Source of the DNA: Mycobacterium asiaticum DSM 44297
GTDB taxonomy: Bacteria; Actinomycetota; Actinomycetes; Mycobacteriales; Mycobacteriaceae
Length of the DNA stretch: 64,000 nucleotides
Direction of reading: 5' to 3'
Assembly (NCBI RefSeq): GCF_000613245.1
Contig: NZ_HG964936.1
Location: 380,521 to 444,520 of the forward strand
Part shown: in pieces, positions 1 through 9,088 of the stretch
Position numbering within the stretch: the stretch's first letter is position 1
How the letters are laid out: each line of letters starts with the position of its first letter
Made by a program: the position numbers and the translations under genes
Notes under the pieces: generated by a model
Seen by the model: only the letters and a program-made list of their open reading frames with translations
The model's database searches: none
Told to the model about the DNA's origin: nothing

Positions 1-218
1 TGACTCCGCTGTTTCCGTTGGCCGGCCCCGCCGGGTTGGTGCCGTTGCCGTCGAAGTGGCGTATCGCGTTCGGAGAGCCGATCCCTACGGCTGACTATTC
101 GCCCAGTGACGCCGAGGACCCGATGGTCACCTTCGAGCTGACCGATCAGGTGCGCGAGACCATTCAGCAGACCCTGTACCGGCTGCTGGCCGGTCGCCGC
201 AACATCTTCTTCGGCTAG
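1..218 (+). CDS. Acyltransferase C-terminal fragment (Rv0502-like)
   Basis: Partial gene: the window opens inside it, in the frame beginning at base 3, and only the last 71 or so residues are present. The fragment contains a Pro/Leu-rich segment, then WRIAFGEPIP, and a C-terminal helix ending RRNIFFG. This looks like the end of a PlsC-type 1-acylglycerol-3-phosphate acyltransferase of the kind found next to cmaA2 in M. tuberculosis (Rv0502). The catalytic HX4D region lies outside the window, so the assignment rests on gene order and the tail. It converges on cmaA2, with a large hairpin between them. Confidence 0.6.
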   Translation, partial: TPLFPLAGPAGLVPLPSKWRIAFGEPIPTADYSPSDAEDPMVTFELTDQVRETIQQTLYRLLAGRRNIFFG

Positions 219-238
219 GACCATCGGGCCGCTACGCC

Positions 239-300
239 CGCGAGCAGACACTTAAGCCCCCGTTTCCGCAGGAAATCGGGGGCTTAAGCGTCTGCTCGCG
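239..300. terminator. Bidirectional hairpin terminator, GCGAGCAGAC family
   Basis: Arms at 239-262 and 277-300 are 24 nt long and pair with one mismatch, with a 14-nt loop. The hairpin lies exactly between two convergent genes that end at 218 and 313, so it can stop transcription from both sides. The outer part (cgcgagcagacg) recurs at 33232-33295 and 55417-55474, so this is a dispersed palindrome rather than a simple local terminator. Confidence 0.7.
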
Positions 301-312
301 CAGGAAGTCGCG

Positions 313-1227
313 CTACTTGACCAGGGTGAACTGACAGACGTTGGTGTAGCCGTCACGGAACAGGTCCGAGCAGCCGCGCAGGTACTTCATAAAGGTCTCG
401 TACTCCTGCTCGCCCTTGAGCTCGATGGCCTTTTCCTTCTGCGCTTCCAGGGCGTCGGCCCAGGCGTTCAAGGTGGGAACGTAGTTCTTGCCGATGAAGT
501 GGTGACGCTCGATCTTGAAGCCCGCCTCGGTGGCGTACCGGTCGACCTGCTCGACCTGGGGCAGCTTCCCGCCGGGGTAGATCTCCCGCAGGATGAAGCT
601 GATGAAGCGCAAGAGGCTCATCGTCGTCTTGAGGCCCAGCGCCTTCCCCTCTTCGGCGGTGGGCACCACGATGGAGTGCAGCAGGAAGCGGCCGTCATCG
701 GGCAGCAAGCTGTAGTACTTCTTGAAGAAGGTGGCGTAGCGCTCGTAGCCCGCGTCGCCGGCCCCGTCGGCGAAGTGCTCGAACGCGCCGAGTGAGACGA
801 TGCGGTCGACGGGCTCGTCGAACAACTCCCAGCCCTGCAGCCGCACCTCTTTGCGACGCGGGCTGTCCATCTCGGCGAACTTCTGCTCGCAGTGCGCCAG
901 CTGGTTCTCGCTGAGCGTCAGGCCGATGACGTTGACGTCGTAGTGCTCGACGGCGTGCCGCATGGTGGAGCCCCAGCCGGAGCCGATGTCCAGCAGTGTC
1001 ATGCCGGGCTCGAGGTTCAGCTTGTCCAGCGCCAGCTTGCGCTTGGCGAACTGGGCCTCTTCCAAGGTCTTGGACTGCGGCTCATCGATGTTCGGATTCT
1101 CATCGAAATAGGCGCAGCTGTAAGTCATCGACGGGTCGAGCCACAGCTTGAAGAACTCATTGGACCGGTCGTAGTGCGACTGCACGTCCTCCACCGGAGG
1201 CTGAAGTTGGGTGCCTTCTGATGTCAT
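313..1227 (-). CDS. cmaA2: Cyclopropane mycolic acid synthase CmaA2
   Basis: SAM-dependent methyltransferase that adds a cyclopropane ring to mycolic acid chains, changing cell-wall permeability. It has 304 residues, close to the family length of about 300. The SAM-binding motif LLDIGSGWG lies near residue 80, followed by [11 protein letters not shown] and the active-site stretch [11 protein letters not shown] (about 145-155). The C-terminus [19 protein letters not shown] is typical of CmaA/MmaA proteins and closest, from memory, to CmaA2. It starts at ATG 1227, 23 nt after the stop of the HadA-like gene, so the two are probably co-transcribed. CmaA1 or an MmaA paralogue is possible, but the neighbours match the cmaA2 locus. 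Confidence 0.92.
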   Translation of the reverse strand: MTSEGTQLQPPVEDVQSHYDRSNEFFKLWLDPSMTYSCAYFDENPNIDEPQSKTLEEAQFAKRKLALDKLNLEPGMTLLDIGSGWGSTMRHAVEHYDVNVIGLTLSENQLAHCEQKFAEMDSPRRKEVRLQGWELFDEPVDRIVSLGAFEHFADGAGDAGYERYATFFKKYYSLLPDDGRFLLHSIVVPTAEEGKALGLKTTMSLLRFISFILREIYPGGKLPQVEQVDRYATEAGFKIERHHFIGKNYVPTLNAWADALEAQKEKAIELKGEQEYETFMKYLRGCSDLFRDGYTNVCQFTLVK

Positions 1228-1250
1228 TAAATCGACGCTACCTGCTCTGT

Positions 1251-1751
1251 TTAGATGGATGCAATTGCCGCGACCGTCGCCTCGGCGTCGGATTCGTGAC
1301 GCGCGGCTTCCCCCAGCATCGTGACCACACTGGTGATAACGGGCTTGCCTTCGGCGTCGGTCACTTCACTTCGGATTTCGGCTAGGACCGTCCCGTGGGA
1401 TTGGATCACCGAATCCAAGTACGTGTCGAAGTGTAGCTTGTCTCCGACCAGGATCGGCCGGTGGAACAGGAATTTCTGGTCCCGGTGCATGACCCGTGCG
1501 ATGTTGATCGGGATGCTGAATTTGGTGAAGATCTCCAGCTGCACCCGCCGCCCCGCGATGGCCAGGAACGTCAACGGCGCCACCAGCGACGGATACCCCG
1601 CTTCTGCGGCGGCGTCTTCGTCGTTGTGGATCGGGTGATCGTTCTGGATCGACGCGGCGAATTCGCGAATCTTTTCGCGACCGACCAGGAAGTAATCTTC
1701 CTGCCGGTAGTGCTTACCGATGATTCCTTCGGCTCCCTGGGGAACTGTCAT
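1251..1751 (-). CDS. HadA-like (3R)-hydroxyacyl-ACP dehydratase, Rv0504c type
   Basis: Hot-dog-fold protein of 166 residues in the UPF0336/MaoC-like dehydratase family, related to HadA of the mycolic acid FAS-II system. The typical region [21 protein letters not shown] (about residues 38-58) holds the dehydratase loop. The C-terminal half ends [21 protein letters not shown] chose ATG 1751 because a GTG at 1766 sits over the likely ribosome site (GGAAAG) and 166 residues matches the M. tuberculosis protein. It lies between serB1 and cmaA2 in the same direction, which suggests a role in fatty or mycolic acid dehydration. The exact substrate is not known from sequence. Confidence 0.85.
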   Translation of the reverse strand: MTVPQGAEGIIGKHYRQEDYFLVGREKIREFAASIQNDHPIHNDEDAAAEAGYPSLVAPLTFLAIAGRRVQLEIFTKFSIPINIARVMHRDQKFLFHRPILVGDKLHFDTYLDSVIQSHGTVLAEIRSEVTDAEGKPVITSVVTMLGEAARHESDAEATVAAIASI

Positions 1752-1794
1752 GGCGCCGCTTTCCACTCGAATAGATGCTCAGCGGCGCAGCTTA

Positions 1795-2703
1795 TCAGCG
1801 GGATTGCCGTCGGGACGCCAGCGCCGCCAGCGCGCCGCCGGCCGCGCCCAGGGCCAGCGCCGACGGCACCCCGATCCGAGCGGCCTTGCGAGCGGTCCGG
1901 AAATCGCGGATTTCCCAGCCTCGCTCGCGGGCCAGACTGCGCAACCGCGCATCGGGGTTGATGGCCACCGCGGTGCCGACCAGCGACAGCATCGGGACGT
2001 CGTTGTAGCTGTCCGAATACGCCGTACAGCGCTTGAGGTTCAGGCCCTCCCGGATCGCCAGCGACCGCACCGCGTGCGCCTTGCCGGTGCCGTGCAGGAT
2101 GTCGCCCACCAGCCGGCCGGTGAAGACGCCGTCGACCGATTCGGCCACCGAACCCAGGGCGCCGGTCAGCCCCAGCCGCCGGGCGATGGTCGCCGCCAAC
2201 TCGTAGGGCGTGGCGGTGATCAGCCACACCTGCTGGCCGGCGTCGAGGTGCATCTGGGTGAGTTCGCGCGTGCCCGTCCAGATCTTGTCGGCGATGATCT
2301 CGTCGTAAATCTCCTCACCCAGCCGCACCAGCTCGTCGACGGAGCGTCCCTCGATGAACGCCAGGGCTTTGCGACGCCCGGCGGCGACGTCGGCGCTGTT
2401 CTCGGTGCCCAGGATCTGGAACTTGGCCTGCGCGTACACGAATCCCAGCACGTCGCGATAGGTGAAGTAATTGCGCGCGGCCAGTCCACGCCCGAAATGC
2501 ACCGCCGACGAGCCCTGTACCAGCGTGTTGTCGACGTCGAAGAACGCGGCGGCGGTCAGGTCGACGGGCGGCTGTGGGCGCTCGTCGGCGGAAGCCTCAT
2601 ACAGACCGTCGAGCGCGCGCTCGGCGCTGGCATTGGCGGCCAGCGACTCCAAGTCGGCCCGACCGGTGGGACCCACCGGTTCAGAGGAAGCCATGGAAGC
2701 CAT
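1795..2703 (-). CDS. serB1: HAD-superfamily phosphatase, SerB1-like
   Basis: Haloacid dehalogenase-type phosphatase of 302 residues, annotated as phosphoserine phosphatase SerB1 in M. tuberculosis (Rv0505c). Motif I is [11 protein letters not shown] (about residue 42). Motif II threonine lies in ITATPYE, and motif IV is [11 protein letters not shown]. The C-terminus ends in a small Ala/Gly/Leu segment that could be a membrane anchor ([16 protein letters not shown]). ATG 2703 has a good ribosome site (GGGAGG) and gives [11 protein letters not shown]. Longer upstream readings run across the divergent promoter. The family also includes phosphatases for other small phosphates, so serine specificity is not proved. 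It leads the group with the HadA-like gene and cmaA2 (43-nt and 23-nt gaps). Confidence 0.85.
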   Translation of the reverse strand: MASMASSEPVGPTGRADLESLAANASAERALDGLYEASADERPQPPVDLTAAAFFDVDNTLVQGSSAVHFGRGLAARNYFTYRDVLGFVYAQAKFQILGTENSADVAAGRRKALAFIEGRSVDELVRLGEEIYDEIIADKIWTGTRELTQMHLDAGQQVWLITATPYELAATIARRLGLTGALGSVAESVDGVFTGRLVGDILHGTGKAHAVRSLAIREGLNLKRCTAYSDSYNDVPMLSLVGTAVAINPDARLRSLARERGWEIRDFRTARKAARIGVPSALALGAAGGALAALASRRQSR

Positions 2704-2806
2704 CAGCCGAACCTCCCAAGTCGCCACATGGCCCGGTTCCCGGTCCCGGGCCGACATCAACCCTATCCGGCATTGCGGTCCACGCTGGAATGCCAGACTG
2801 GGGGCC

Positions 2807-3079
2807 ATGACTGGACCCGGAAACCGGGCGCAGGTCGAACTGCTGACCCGCGCTGGCTGCCTGATCTGCCAGCGCGTGTATGACCGCCTGGTCGAGCTGG
2901 CCGGCGAGCTGGATTTCGCGTTGGCCACTACCGACGTCGATGAGGCCGCGACCACTGGAAATCCCGCGCTGCGGGCCGAATACGGCGACCGGCTGCCGGT
3001 CGTCCTGCTGGACGGGCGCGAGCACAGCTACTGGGAGGTCGACGAACCGCGGTTGCGTGCCGACCTCGCGGCCCGCTGA
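2807..3079 (+). CDS. Glutaredoxin-like thiol protein (Rv0508 type)
   Basis: Small redox protein of 90 residues with a glutaredoxin/thioredoxin-like start ([20 protein letters not shown]). The CLIC dithiol motif is near residue 17, and the conserved C-terminal block [19 protein letters not shown] follows. ATG 2807 follows a G-rich stretch, so I prefer it to the much longer reading beginning at 2471, which overlaps serB1. It faces serB1 head to head and runs towards hemA. Partners are unknown, but in M. tuberculosis the same small gene also lies just before hemA. Confidence 0.85.
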   Translation: MTGPGNRAQVELLTRAGCLICQRVYDRLVELAGELDFALATTDVDEAATTGNPALRAEYGDRLPVVLLDGREHSYWEVDEPRLRADLAAR

Positions 3080-3136
3080 CACCGCTCGAGCCGGGGCTTA
3101 GCCAAACACGGCATTTGGTAGGTCATCTGACAACCG

Positions 3137-3149
3137 TCTACCGTAGACA
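3137..3149. promoter_or_regulatory. Small inverted repeat upstream of hemA
   Basis: The sequence gtctac-c-gtagac is a perfect 6-bp inverted repeat around one base, 49 nt before the hemA GTG. It could be an operator for the haem operon. No known regulator can be named from this site alone. Confidence 0.3.
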
Positions 3150-3197
3150 GCAGTTCACTTTCCAAAGCTGCAAGGGAGCGGGCCAGGTGATGCTGCC

Positions 3198-4583
3198 GTG
3201 AGCATCTTGCTCTTCGGGGTTTCGCACCGCAGCGCGCCGGTCTCCGTCCTGGAACAACTGAGCATCGATGAGTCCGATCAAGTCAAGATCGTCGACCGGG
3301 TGCTGCAGTCATCCTTGGTGACCGAAGCCATGGTGCTCTCGACGTGCAACCGCGTCGAGGTCTATGCCGTTGTGGAGGCATTCCACGCCGGACTTTCGGT
3401 GATCGGCCAGGTGCTGGCCGAATACTCCGGTCTGTCGATGAGCGACCTGACCAAGCACGCCTACGTCCGCTACAGCGAGGCCGCCGTCGAGCACCTGTTC
3501 GCGGTGGCCAGCGGGCTGGATTCGGCGGTGGTGGGCGAGCAGCAGGTGCTCGGCCAGGTGCGCCGGGCCTACGCCTCCGCCGAGGGAAACAACGCGGTCG
3601 GGCGGGTCCTGCATGAGCTGGCCCAACGCGCGCTGTCGGTGGGCAAGCGGGTGCACTCCGAGACTGCGATCGACGCGGCCGGTGCCTCGGTGGTGTCGGT
3701 GGCCCTGGACATCGCCGGACGCAAGCTGGGCACTCTCGAAGGCAAGACCGCGGTGGTGGTCGGCGCCGGCGCGATGGGCGCCCTCTCGGCGGCGCACCTG
3801 ACTCGCGCCGGGATCGGCCGTGTGCACGTGCTGAACCGCTCGCTGGCCCGGGCGCAACGGCTCGCGGACAAGATCGGCGCCGCGGGCACGCCGGCCGAGG
3901 CCCGGACGCTGGATCGACTCCCCGCCGCGCTGGCCGACGCCGACGTGATGGTCAGCTGCACCGGCGCCGTGAGCCACGTGGTGACCCTCGCCGACGTCCA
4001 CCACGCGCTGGTCAACGCGCGCCGGGACGAAGCCGCCAAGCCGCTGGTGATCTGCGATCTGGGCATGCCGCGCGACGTCGACCCGGCGATCGCCGGGCTA
4101 CCGGGCGTCCTGATCGTCGATGTGGACCGCGTGCAACATGAGCCGTCGGCGCACGCCGCGGCCGCCGACGTGGACGCCGCCCGTCACATCGTCGCCGCCG
4201 AACTCGCCGCCTACCTGGCCGGACAGCGGATGGCCGAGGTCACTCCGACGGTCACCGCACTACGTCAGCGGGCCGCCGACGTCGTGGAGGCGGAATTGCT
4301 GCGGTTGGACAACCGCCTGCCCGGCCTGGATACCGCCGAACGCGAGGAAGTGGCGCGCACCGTCCGCCGGGTGGTCGACAAGCTGCTGCACGCGCCCACC
4401 GTGCGGATCAAGCAACTCGCCAGCGCTCCCGGCGGCGACAGCTACGCCGAGGCGCTGCGCGAGCTCTTCGAACTGGACCAGACCGCCATCGACTCCGTCG
4501 CCGCCGTCGCGGCCGGCGAATTACCGGTAATCACAACCGAATTCGACGGTGCCCCGGGCGGTCCGCAGAGATCCGCCGAGTAG
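3198..4583 (+). CDS. hemA: Glutamyl-tRNA reductase HemA
   Basis: Reduces glutamyl-tRNA(Glu) to glutamate-1-semialdehyde, the first step of haem synthesis by the C5 path. It has 461 residues. The catalytic cysteine is C50 in [12 protein letters not shown]. The signature [14 protein letters not shown] is near residue 115, the NADPH-binding motif [13 protein letters not shown] near 190, and the C-terminal dimerisation helices follow. GTG 3198 gives [14 protein letters not shown], the usual N-terminus. It is first in a tight hemA-hemC-hemD-hemB series; hemC begins about 14 nt after its stop. The product feeds HemL, encoded at 29.9 kb. Confidence 0.97.
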   Translation: MSILLFGVSHRSAPVSVLEQLSIDESDQVKIVDRVLQSSLVTEAMVLSTCNRVEVYAVVEAFHAGLSVIGQVLAEYSGLSMSDLTKHAYVRYSEAAVEHLFAVASGLDSAVVGEQQVLGQVRRAYASAEGNNAVGRVLHELAQRALSVGKRVHSETAIDAAGASVVSVALDIAGRKLGTLEGKTAVVVGAGAMGALSAAHLTRAGIGRVHVLNRSLARAQRLADKIGAAGTPAEARTLDRLPAALADADVMVSCTGAVSHVVTLADVHHALVNARRDEAAKPLVICDLGMPRDVDPAIAGLPGVLIVDVDRVQHEPSAHAAAADVDAARHIVAAELAAYLAGQRMAEVTPTVTALRQRAADVVEAELLRLDNRLPGLDTAEREEVARTVRRVVDKLLHAPTVRIKQLASAPGGDSYAEALRELFELDQTAIDSVAAVAAGELPVITTEFDGAPGGPQRSAE

Positions 4584-4596
4584 CTGATTGGCGCAC

Positions 4597-5538
4597 GTGA
4601 TCCGGATTGGCACTCGGGGCAGCCTGCTGGCCACCACCCAGGCCGCGACCGTCAGAGACGCATTGATCGCCAACGGCCATCCCGCCGAATTGGTGACCAT
4701 CAGCACCGCGGGTGACCGCTCGGCCGCGCCGATCGAGACGCTGGGTGTGGGAGTCTTCACCACCGCGCTGCGAGAGGCGATCGAAGACGGTCGTGTCGAC
4801 GCCGCCGTCCACTCGCACAAGGATTTGCCGACCGCAGCGGATCCGCGGTTCGTCATCGCGGCCATACCGCCACGCGAGGACGCCCGCGACGCGGTGGTGG
4901 CCCGCGACGGCCTGGTGCTGGGAGAGTTGCCGCCGGGTTCGCTGGTAGGCACATCTTCGCCGCGGCGGGCCGCACAGCTTAGAGCATTGGGTCTCGGTTT
5001 GGAAATCCGCCCCCTACGAGGCAACCTAGATACCAGGTTGAACAGGGTAAGTAGTGGTGATCTTGACGCCATCGTGGTGGCCCGGGCCGGTCTGGCCCGA
5101 CTGGGCCGGCTCGGCGACGTCACCGAGACGCTGGAGCCGGTGCAAATGTTGCCAGCGCCTGCCCAGGGCGCTCTCGCCGTCGAGTGCCGAGCCGACGACA
5201 GTCGGTTGGCCGCGGTGTTGGCGGAGTTGGACGACGCCGACACCCGAGCGGCGGTCACCGCGGAGCGTACCCTGCTCGCCGAGTTGGAGGCAGGTTGCTC
5301 CGCACCGGTGGGCGCGATCGCGGAAGTGGTCGAGTCGATCGATGAGGAGGGGCGGGTCTTCGAGGAGCTGTCGTTGCGCGGTTGTGTGGCGGCACTCGAC
5401 GGATCCGACGTGATCCGAGCGTCCGGCATCGGCGCCGCCGACCAGGCACGGGAGCTGGGGCTCTCGGTTGCCGGCGAGCTGTTCGAGCTGGGCGCCCGTG
5501 AATTGATGAGGGGAGCGCGGGAAGACCCCGCGCGATGA
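4597..5538 (+). CDS. hemC: Porphobilinogen deaminase HemC
   Basis: Joins four porphobilinogens into hydroxymethylbilane. It has 313 residues. The N-terminal sugar-phosphate-like binding segment [14 protein letters not shown] is clear, followed by [20 protein letters not shown] and [11 protein letters not shown]. The dipyrromethane cofactor cysteine lies in [11 protein letters not shown] (near residue 233). I chose GTG 4597 because it gives the conserved start VIRIGTRG; a TTG at 4588 would add three residues. No strong ribosome site precedes either, and translation may be coupled to hemA, whose stop is at 4583. Confidence 0.96.
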   Translation: MIRIGTRGSLLATTQAATVRDALIANGHPAELVTISTAGDRSAAPIETLGVGVFTTALREAIEDGRVDAAVHSHKDLPTAADPRFVIAAIPPREDARDAVVARDGLVLGELPPGSLVGTSSPRRAAQLRALGLGLEIRPLRGNLDTRLNRVSSGDLDAIVVARAGLARLGRLGDVTETLEPVQMLPAPAQGALAVECRADDSRLAAVLAELDDADTRAAVTAERTLLAELEAGCSAPVGAIAEVVESIDEEGRVFEELSLRGCVAALDGSDVIRASGIGAADQARELGLSVAGELFELGARELMRGAREDPAR

Positions 5539-5566
5539 AATTGACTACAGACTTGGAGCGACAACG

Positions 5567-7237
5567 ATGACGCGAGGGCGCAAGCCGACACCGGGCCGCA
5601 TCACTTTCGTGGGCTCGGGTCCGGGCGACCCTGGTCTGCTGACCACCCGTGCGGCGACCGTACTGGCCAACGCCGCTTTGGTGTTCACCGACCCGGACGT
5701 GCCGGAACCGGTGCTGGCGCTGATCGGCAAGGACCTGCCGCCGGTGTCCGGTCCGGCGCCCGCCGAGCCGGCACCCGCAAGCCCGGACTCGACGTCCGGG
5801 GCCACTGCAGGCGGTGAGACCGCGCCGGCGGTGGTGGCCAGCGGTCCGGACATCCGCCCGGCCCTGGGCGATCCCGCCGAGGTCGCCAAGACGCTGACGC
5901 ACGAAGCTCGGCTAGGGGTGGACGTGGTGCGGCTGGTCGCCGGTGACCCGCTGTCCGTCGACGCCGTCATCACCGAGGTGAACGCCGTGGCCCGCTCGCA
6001 CCTGCACATCGAGATCGTTCCCGGCCTGGCACCCACCAGCGCCGTGCCCACCTACGCCGGGTTGCCGCTGGGTTCGTCGCACACCGTCGCCGACGTGCGT
6101 GACCCGCACGTGGATTGGGACGCCCTGGCCGCCGCGCCCGGGCCGCTGATTCTGCAGGCCACCGCGTCGCATCTGGCGGACGCCGCCCGCACGCTGATCG
6201 ACCACGAGCTGGCCGACAACACGCCGTGCGTGGTGACCGCGCAGGGCACCACCTGCCAGCAGCGGTCGGTGGAGACCACGCTGCAGGGCCTGACCGACCC
6301 GGCCGTCCTGTGCGGCGGAGCCGACCCGGCCGGTCCGCTGACCGGGCCCCTGGTGGTAACCATCGGCAAGACGGTGACCAGTCGCGCGAAGCTGAACTGG
6401 TGGGAGAGCCGGGCGCTGTACGGCTGGACCGTTCTGGTGCCGCGCACCAAAGATCAGGCCGGTGAGATGAGCGAGCGGCTGACGTCGTACGGCGCGCTGC
6501 CTATCGAGGTGCCGACCATCGCCGTGGAGCCCCCGCGCAGTCCCGCCCAGATGGAGCGTGCCGTCAAGGGTCTGGTGGACGGCCGCTTCCAGTGGGTGGT
6601 GTTCACCTCCACCAACGCGGTCCGTGCGGTGTGGGAGAAGTTCGGCGAGTTCGGTCTGGACGCCCGCGCGTTCTCCGGCGTGAAGATCGCCTGCGTCGGC
6701 GAGTCGACGGCGGACCGGGTCCGTGCCTTCGGGATCAGCCCCGAACTGGTGCCCTCCGGTGAGCAGTCCTCGATGGGGCTGCTGGACGAATTCCCGCCGT
6801 ATGACAGCATTTTCGACCCGGTCAACCGGGTGCTGCTGCCGCGTGCCGACATCGCCACCGAAACGCTGGCAGAGGGTCTGCGTGAGCGCGGCTGGGAGAT
6901 CGAGGACGTGACCGCCTACCGGACCGTCCGGGCCGCCCCGCCGCCGGCGACCACCCGCGAGATGATCAAGACCGGCGGGTTCGACGCGGTGTGCTTCACC
7001 TCCAGCTCGACGGTGCGCAACCTGGTCGGCATCGCCGGAAAGCCACACGCGCGCACCATCATCGCGTGCATCGGCCCCAAGACCGCCGAAACCGCCGCCG
7101 AATTCGGTCTGCGGGTCGATGTGCAGCCGGAGACCGCGGCCGTCGGCCCCTTGGTCGACGCGCTGGCCGAACACGCCGCCCGGTTGCGCGCCGAGGGTGC
7201 GCTGCCGCCGCCGCGCAAGAAGAGCCGTAGGCGATGA
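5567..7237 (+). CDS. hemD: Uroporphyrinogen-III synthase fused to a methyltransferase-like domain (HemD/CysG)
   Basis: Bifunctional-type protein of 556 residues. The N-terminal half resembles a SAM-dependent uroporphyrinogen-III C-methyltransferase (GRITFVGSGPGDPGLLT near residue 12, then RLVAGDPL). A Pro/Ala-rich insert lies between about 60 and 100. The C-terminal half from about 290 is a HemD-type uroporphyrinogen-III synthase (VLVPRTKDQAGEMSERL, VFTSTNAVRAVWEKF, CFTSSSTVRNLVG). It closes and inverts hydroxymethylbilane to uroporphyrinogen III. Whether the methyltransferase half is active is uncertain. The tail is basic (PPPRKKSRRR). ATG 5567 has GGAG upstream, and this fusion layout is the norm in mycobacteria. 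Confidence 0.94.
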   Translation: MTRGRKPTPGRITFVGSGPGDPGLLTTRAATVLANAALVFTDPDVPEPVLALIGKDLPPVSGPAPAEPAPASPDSTSGATAGGETAPAVVASGPDIRPALGDPAEVAKTLTHEARLGVDVVRLVAGDPLSVDAVITEVNAVARSHLHIEIVPGLAPTSAVPTYAGLPLGSSHTVADVRDPHVDWDALAAAPGPLILQATASHLADAARTLIDHELADNTPCVVTAQGTTCQQRSVETTLQGLTDPAVLCGGADPAGPLTGPLVVTIGKTVTSRAKLNWWESRALYGWTVLVPRTKDQAGEMSERLTSYGALPIEVPTIAVEPPRSPAQMERAVKGLVDGRFQWVVFTSTNAVRAVWEKFGEFGLDARAFSGVKIACVGESTADRVRAFGISPELVPSGEQSSMGLLDEFPPYDSIFDPVNRVLLPRADIATETLAEGLRERGWEIEDVTAYRTVRAAPPPATTREMIKTGGFDAVCFTSSSTVRNLVGIAGKPHARTIIACIGPKTAETAAEFGLRVDVQPETAAVGPLVDALAEHAARLRAEGALPPPRKKSRRR

Positions 7238-7243
7238 CGTGTC

Positions 7244-7275
7244 GTGCGCTGACTCCGCGCCCAGAGTCAACGCAC
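7244..7275 (+). terminator. Hairpin between hemD and hemB
   Basis: Arms gtgcgctgactc (7244-7255) and gagtcaacgcac (7264-7275) pair with one mismatch across an 8-nt loop. It is in the 54-nt gap inside the haem operon, with no T-run after it, so it may be an attenuator or an RNA-processing/stability element rather than a full terminator. Confidence 0.45.
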
Positions 7276-7291
7276 GGGTGAGGGTGTAGCC

Positions 7292-8281
7292 ATGCGACAG
7301 CGACCGCGGCGGCTGCGGGCTACGCCCGCGTTGCGCCGACTCGTGGCGCAAACGTCCTTGGAGCCAAGGCATTTGGTGCTGCCGATGTTCATCAGCGCTG
7401 AGGCCGACGGCATCGGCGAACCGCGCCCCATCGCTTCCATGCCTGGCGTGGTGCAGCACACGCGCGACTCGCTGCGCAGCGCCGCCGCCGAGGCGGTCGC
7501 CGCCGGAGTGGGCGGTCTGATGCTGTTCGGGGTACCTCGCGCGCAGGACAAGGACGCGCTCGGCTCGGTCGGTACCGATCCCGACGGCATCCTCAACGTG
7601 GCGCTGCGTGATCTGACCAAGGACCTCGGTGACGCCACGGTTTTGATGGCCGACACCTGTCTGGACGAGTTCACCGACCACGGCCACTGCGGCGTACTGG
7701 ACGAGCGCGGTCGCGTCGACAACGACGCGACATTGACTCGGTACGTGAAACTCGCTGTGGCGCAAGCGGAATCGGGAGCACGCGTAGTCGGTCCTAGCGG
7801 CATGATGGATGGTCAGGTGGCCGCGATCCGCGACGGCCTGGATGCGGCGGGACATACCGACGTGGCGATTCTGGCCTACGCCGCCAAGTTTGCCTCGGCG
7901 TTCTACGGACCGTTCCGGGAAGCGGTGGCCTCCAGCCTGTCCGGTGACCGGCGCACCTACCAACAGGAACCCGGCAACGCCCGCGAGGCGCTACGTGAGG
8001 TCGTCCTGGACCTCGACGAGGGCGCCGACATCGTGATGGTCAAACCCGCGATGGGCTACCTGGATGTGGTGGCCGCGGCGGCCGGTATCTCGCCGGTGCC
8101 GGTGGCCGCATATCAGGTGTCGGGGGAGTACGCGATGATTTGTGCGGCGGCGGCCAACAATTGGATCGACGAACGCGCGGCGGCGCTGGAATCGTTGACC
8201 AGCATCCGGCGGGCGGGAGCTGACATCGTGCTCACCTATTGGGCTGTCGCCGCGGCGAGTTGGCTGGGCAAGGGAGGCTGA
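7292..8281 (+). CDS. hemB: Delta-aminolevulinic acid dehydratase HemB
   Basis: Condenses two 5-aminolevulinates into porphobilinogen. It has 329 residues, the usual length. The metal-binding loop reads ADTCLDEFTDHGHCGV (about residues 126-141). The second cysteine of the classical zinc site is an Asp here, as in other actinobacterial HemB proteins. Schiff-base lysines lie in YAAKFASAFYGPF and IVMVKPAMGYLD. ATG 7292 follows a ggtgagggtg ribosome site. Last enzyme gene of the cluster, followed after 1 nt by a small membrane-protein gene. Confidence 0.97.
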   Translation: MRQRPRRLRATPALRRLVAQTSLEPRHLVLPMFISAEADGIGEPRPIASMPGVVQHTRDSLRSAAAEAVAAGVGGLMLFGVPRAQDKDALGSVGTDPDGILNVALRDLTKDLGDATVLMADTCLDEFTDHGHCGVLDERGRVDNDATLTRYVKLAVAQAESGARVVGPSGMMDGQVAAIRDGLDAAGHTDVAILAYAAKFASAFYGPFREAVASSLSGDRRTYQQEPGNAREALREVVLDLDEGADIVMVKPAMGYLDVVAAAAGISPVPVAAYQVSGEYAMICAAAANNWIDERAAALESLTSIRRAGADIVLTYWAVAAASWLGKGG

Positions 8282-8282
8282 C

Positions 8283-8834
8283 ATGACGGCAGCGGGGGAA
8301 CCCGAAAGCAAGCCGTTGTTCCGGGAGGCGGGTGCCAGCTGGTACTGGGTGCTGGCGGGCCCGGCGTCGGCGGCGTCGCTGATCTACATTCAGTGGACCA
8401 ATCATGTGGCGATCTCGCTGCTGGTGCCGATGATCTTTTTGGTTCTGGTCTCGGCGTTCGTGGCGCTGCAGGTCAAGGCGGCGCGTATCCACACCTCGGT
8501 GGAGTTGACCGAGGATGCGCTGCGGCAGGGCACCGAGACGATCCTGGTCTCTGAGATCGTGAAAGTTTTTCCCGAGGCGGAGAATTCGGTGAAATCCGGC
8601 AAGCCGCTGGCGAGGTGGCAGTCGGCGCGCGCCCTCGGCGAGCTGGTCGGAGTGCCACGCGGGAGGTTCGGCATCGGACTGAAGCTGACCGGGGGGCGGA
8701 CCGCGCAGGCCTGGGCCCGTCGCCATCGCCACCTCCGCGACGCACTGACCCCGCTGGTCGAGGAGCGGATGGGCCCCTACGAGCCCGAGGTCGCCGACGA
8801 GGCCGGCGACGACGACCACAGGTCGTTCCTGTGA
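8283..8834 (+). CDS. Conserved two-helix membrane protein (Rv0513 type)
   Basis: Protein of 183 residues, not assigned a function. Two hydrophobic segments near residues 17-35 (WYWVLAGPASAASLIYI) and 40-62 would anchor it. The remaining 120 residues are polar and cytoplasmic-like, ending in an Arg/His-rich helix (AWARRHRHLRDALTPL). It begins 1 nt after hemB and its stop overlaps the next GTG by 4 nt, so it is part of the haem transcript. The position is conserved in M. tuberculosis, but a role in haem supply is only inferred. Confidence 0.8.
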   Translation: MTAAGEPESKPLFREAGASWYWVLAGPASAASLIYIQWTNHVAISLLVPMIFLVLVSAFVALQVKAARIHTSVELTEDALRQGTETILVSEIVKVFPEAENSVKSGKPLARWQSARALGELVGVPRGRFGIGLKLTGGRTAQAWARRHRHLRDALTPLVEERMGPYEPEVADEAGDDDHRSFL

Positions 8835-9088
8835 ACACCGCTTTTCGGGGCGGCCTGGAGCTGGTCGTTGCGGTCGTCGCGGCGTTGGCGGCGGCCTTTA
8901 GTTGGGCGGCCACGCGTTCGGTGATCGAGGTCGCGCCGGTGGCCGACGGCCAGCCGCCCACGACGTCGGTGATTTACGACCCGCAGCAACTCGTGCTGAC
9001 GCTGTTGCTGGCGACGGTGGCCGGGATCTTCGTGGTGGTGGCGCTGACCAGGCTGCGCCGGTCCAGGAGCGCTAAGCCGACTTCTTGA
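8831..9088 (+). CDS. Small two-TM membrane protein (Rv0514 type)
   Basis: Protein of 85 residues with GTG 8831 overlapping the TGA of the preceding gene (GTGA). Two hydrophobic helices near residues 8-25 (GLELVVAVVAALAAAFSW) and 53-72 flank a short loop. A basic tail (RLRRSRSAKPTS) follows. The 3' end overlaps, on the opposite strand, the last 17 bases of the anti-anti-sigma gene. Unknown function; last gene of the haem operon. Confidence 0.75.
   Translation: MNTAFRGGLELVVAVVAALAAAFSWAATRSVIEVAPVADGQPPTTSVIYDPQQLVLTLLLATVAGIFVVVALTRLRRSRSAKPTS

Noticed and set aside
1720..2883. 387-codon plus-strand frame opposite serB1
   Set aside because: Shadow of the HAD phosphatase; low-complexity Arg/Gln/Gly content and no domain.
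5912..7963. 683-codon open frame on the minus strand opposite hemD and hemB
   Set aside because: It is antisense to two well-supported haem genes, rich in Arg/His/Gly/Gln as GC-rich shadow frames are, and has no motifs or ribosome site.
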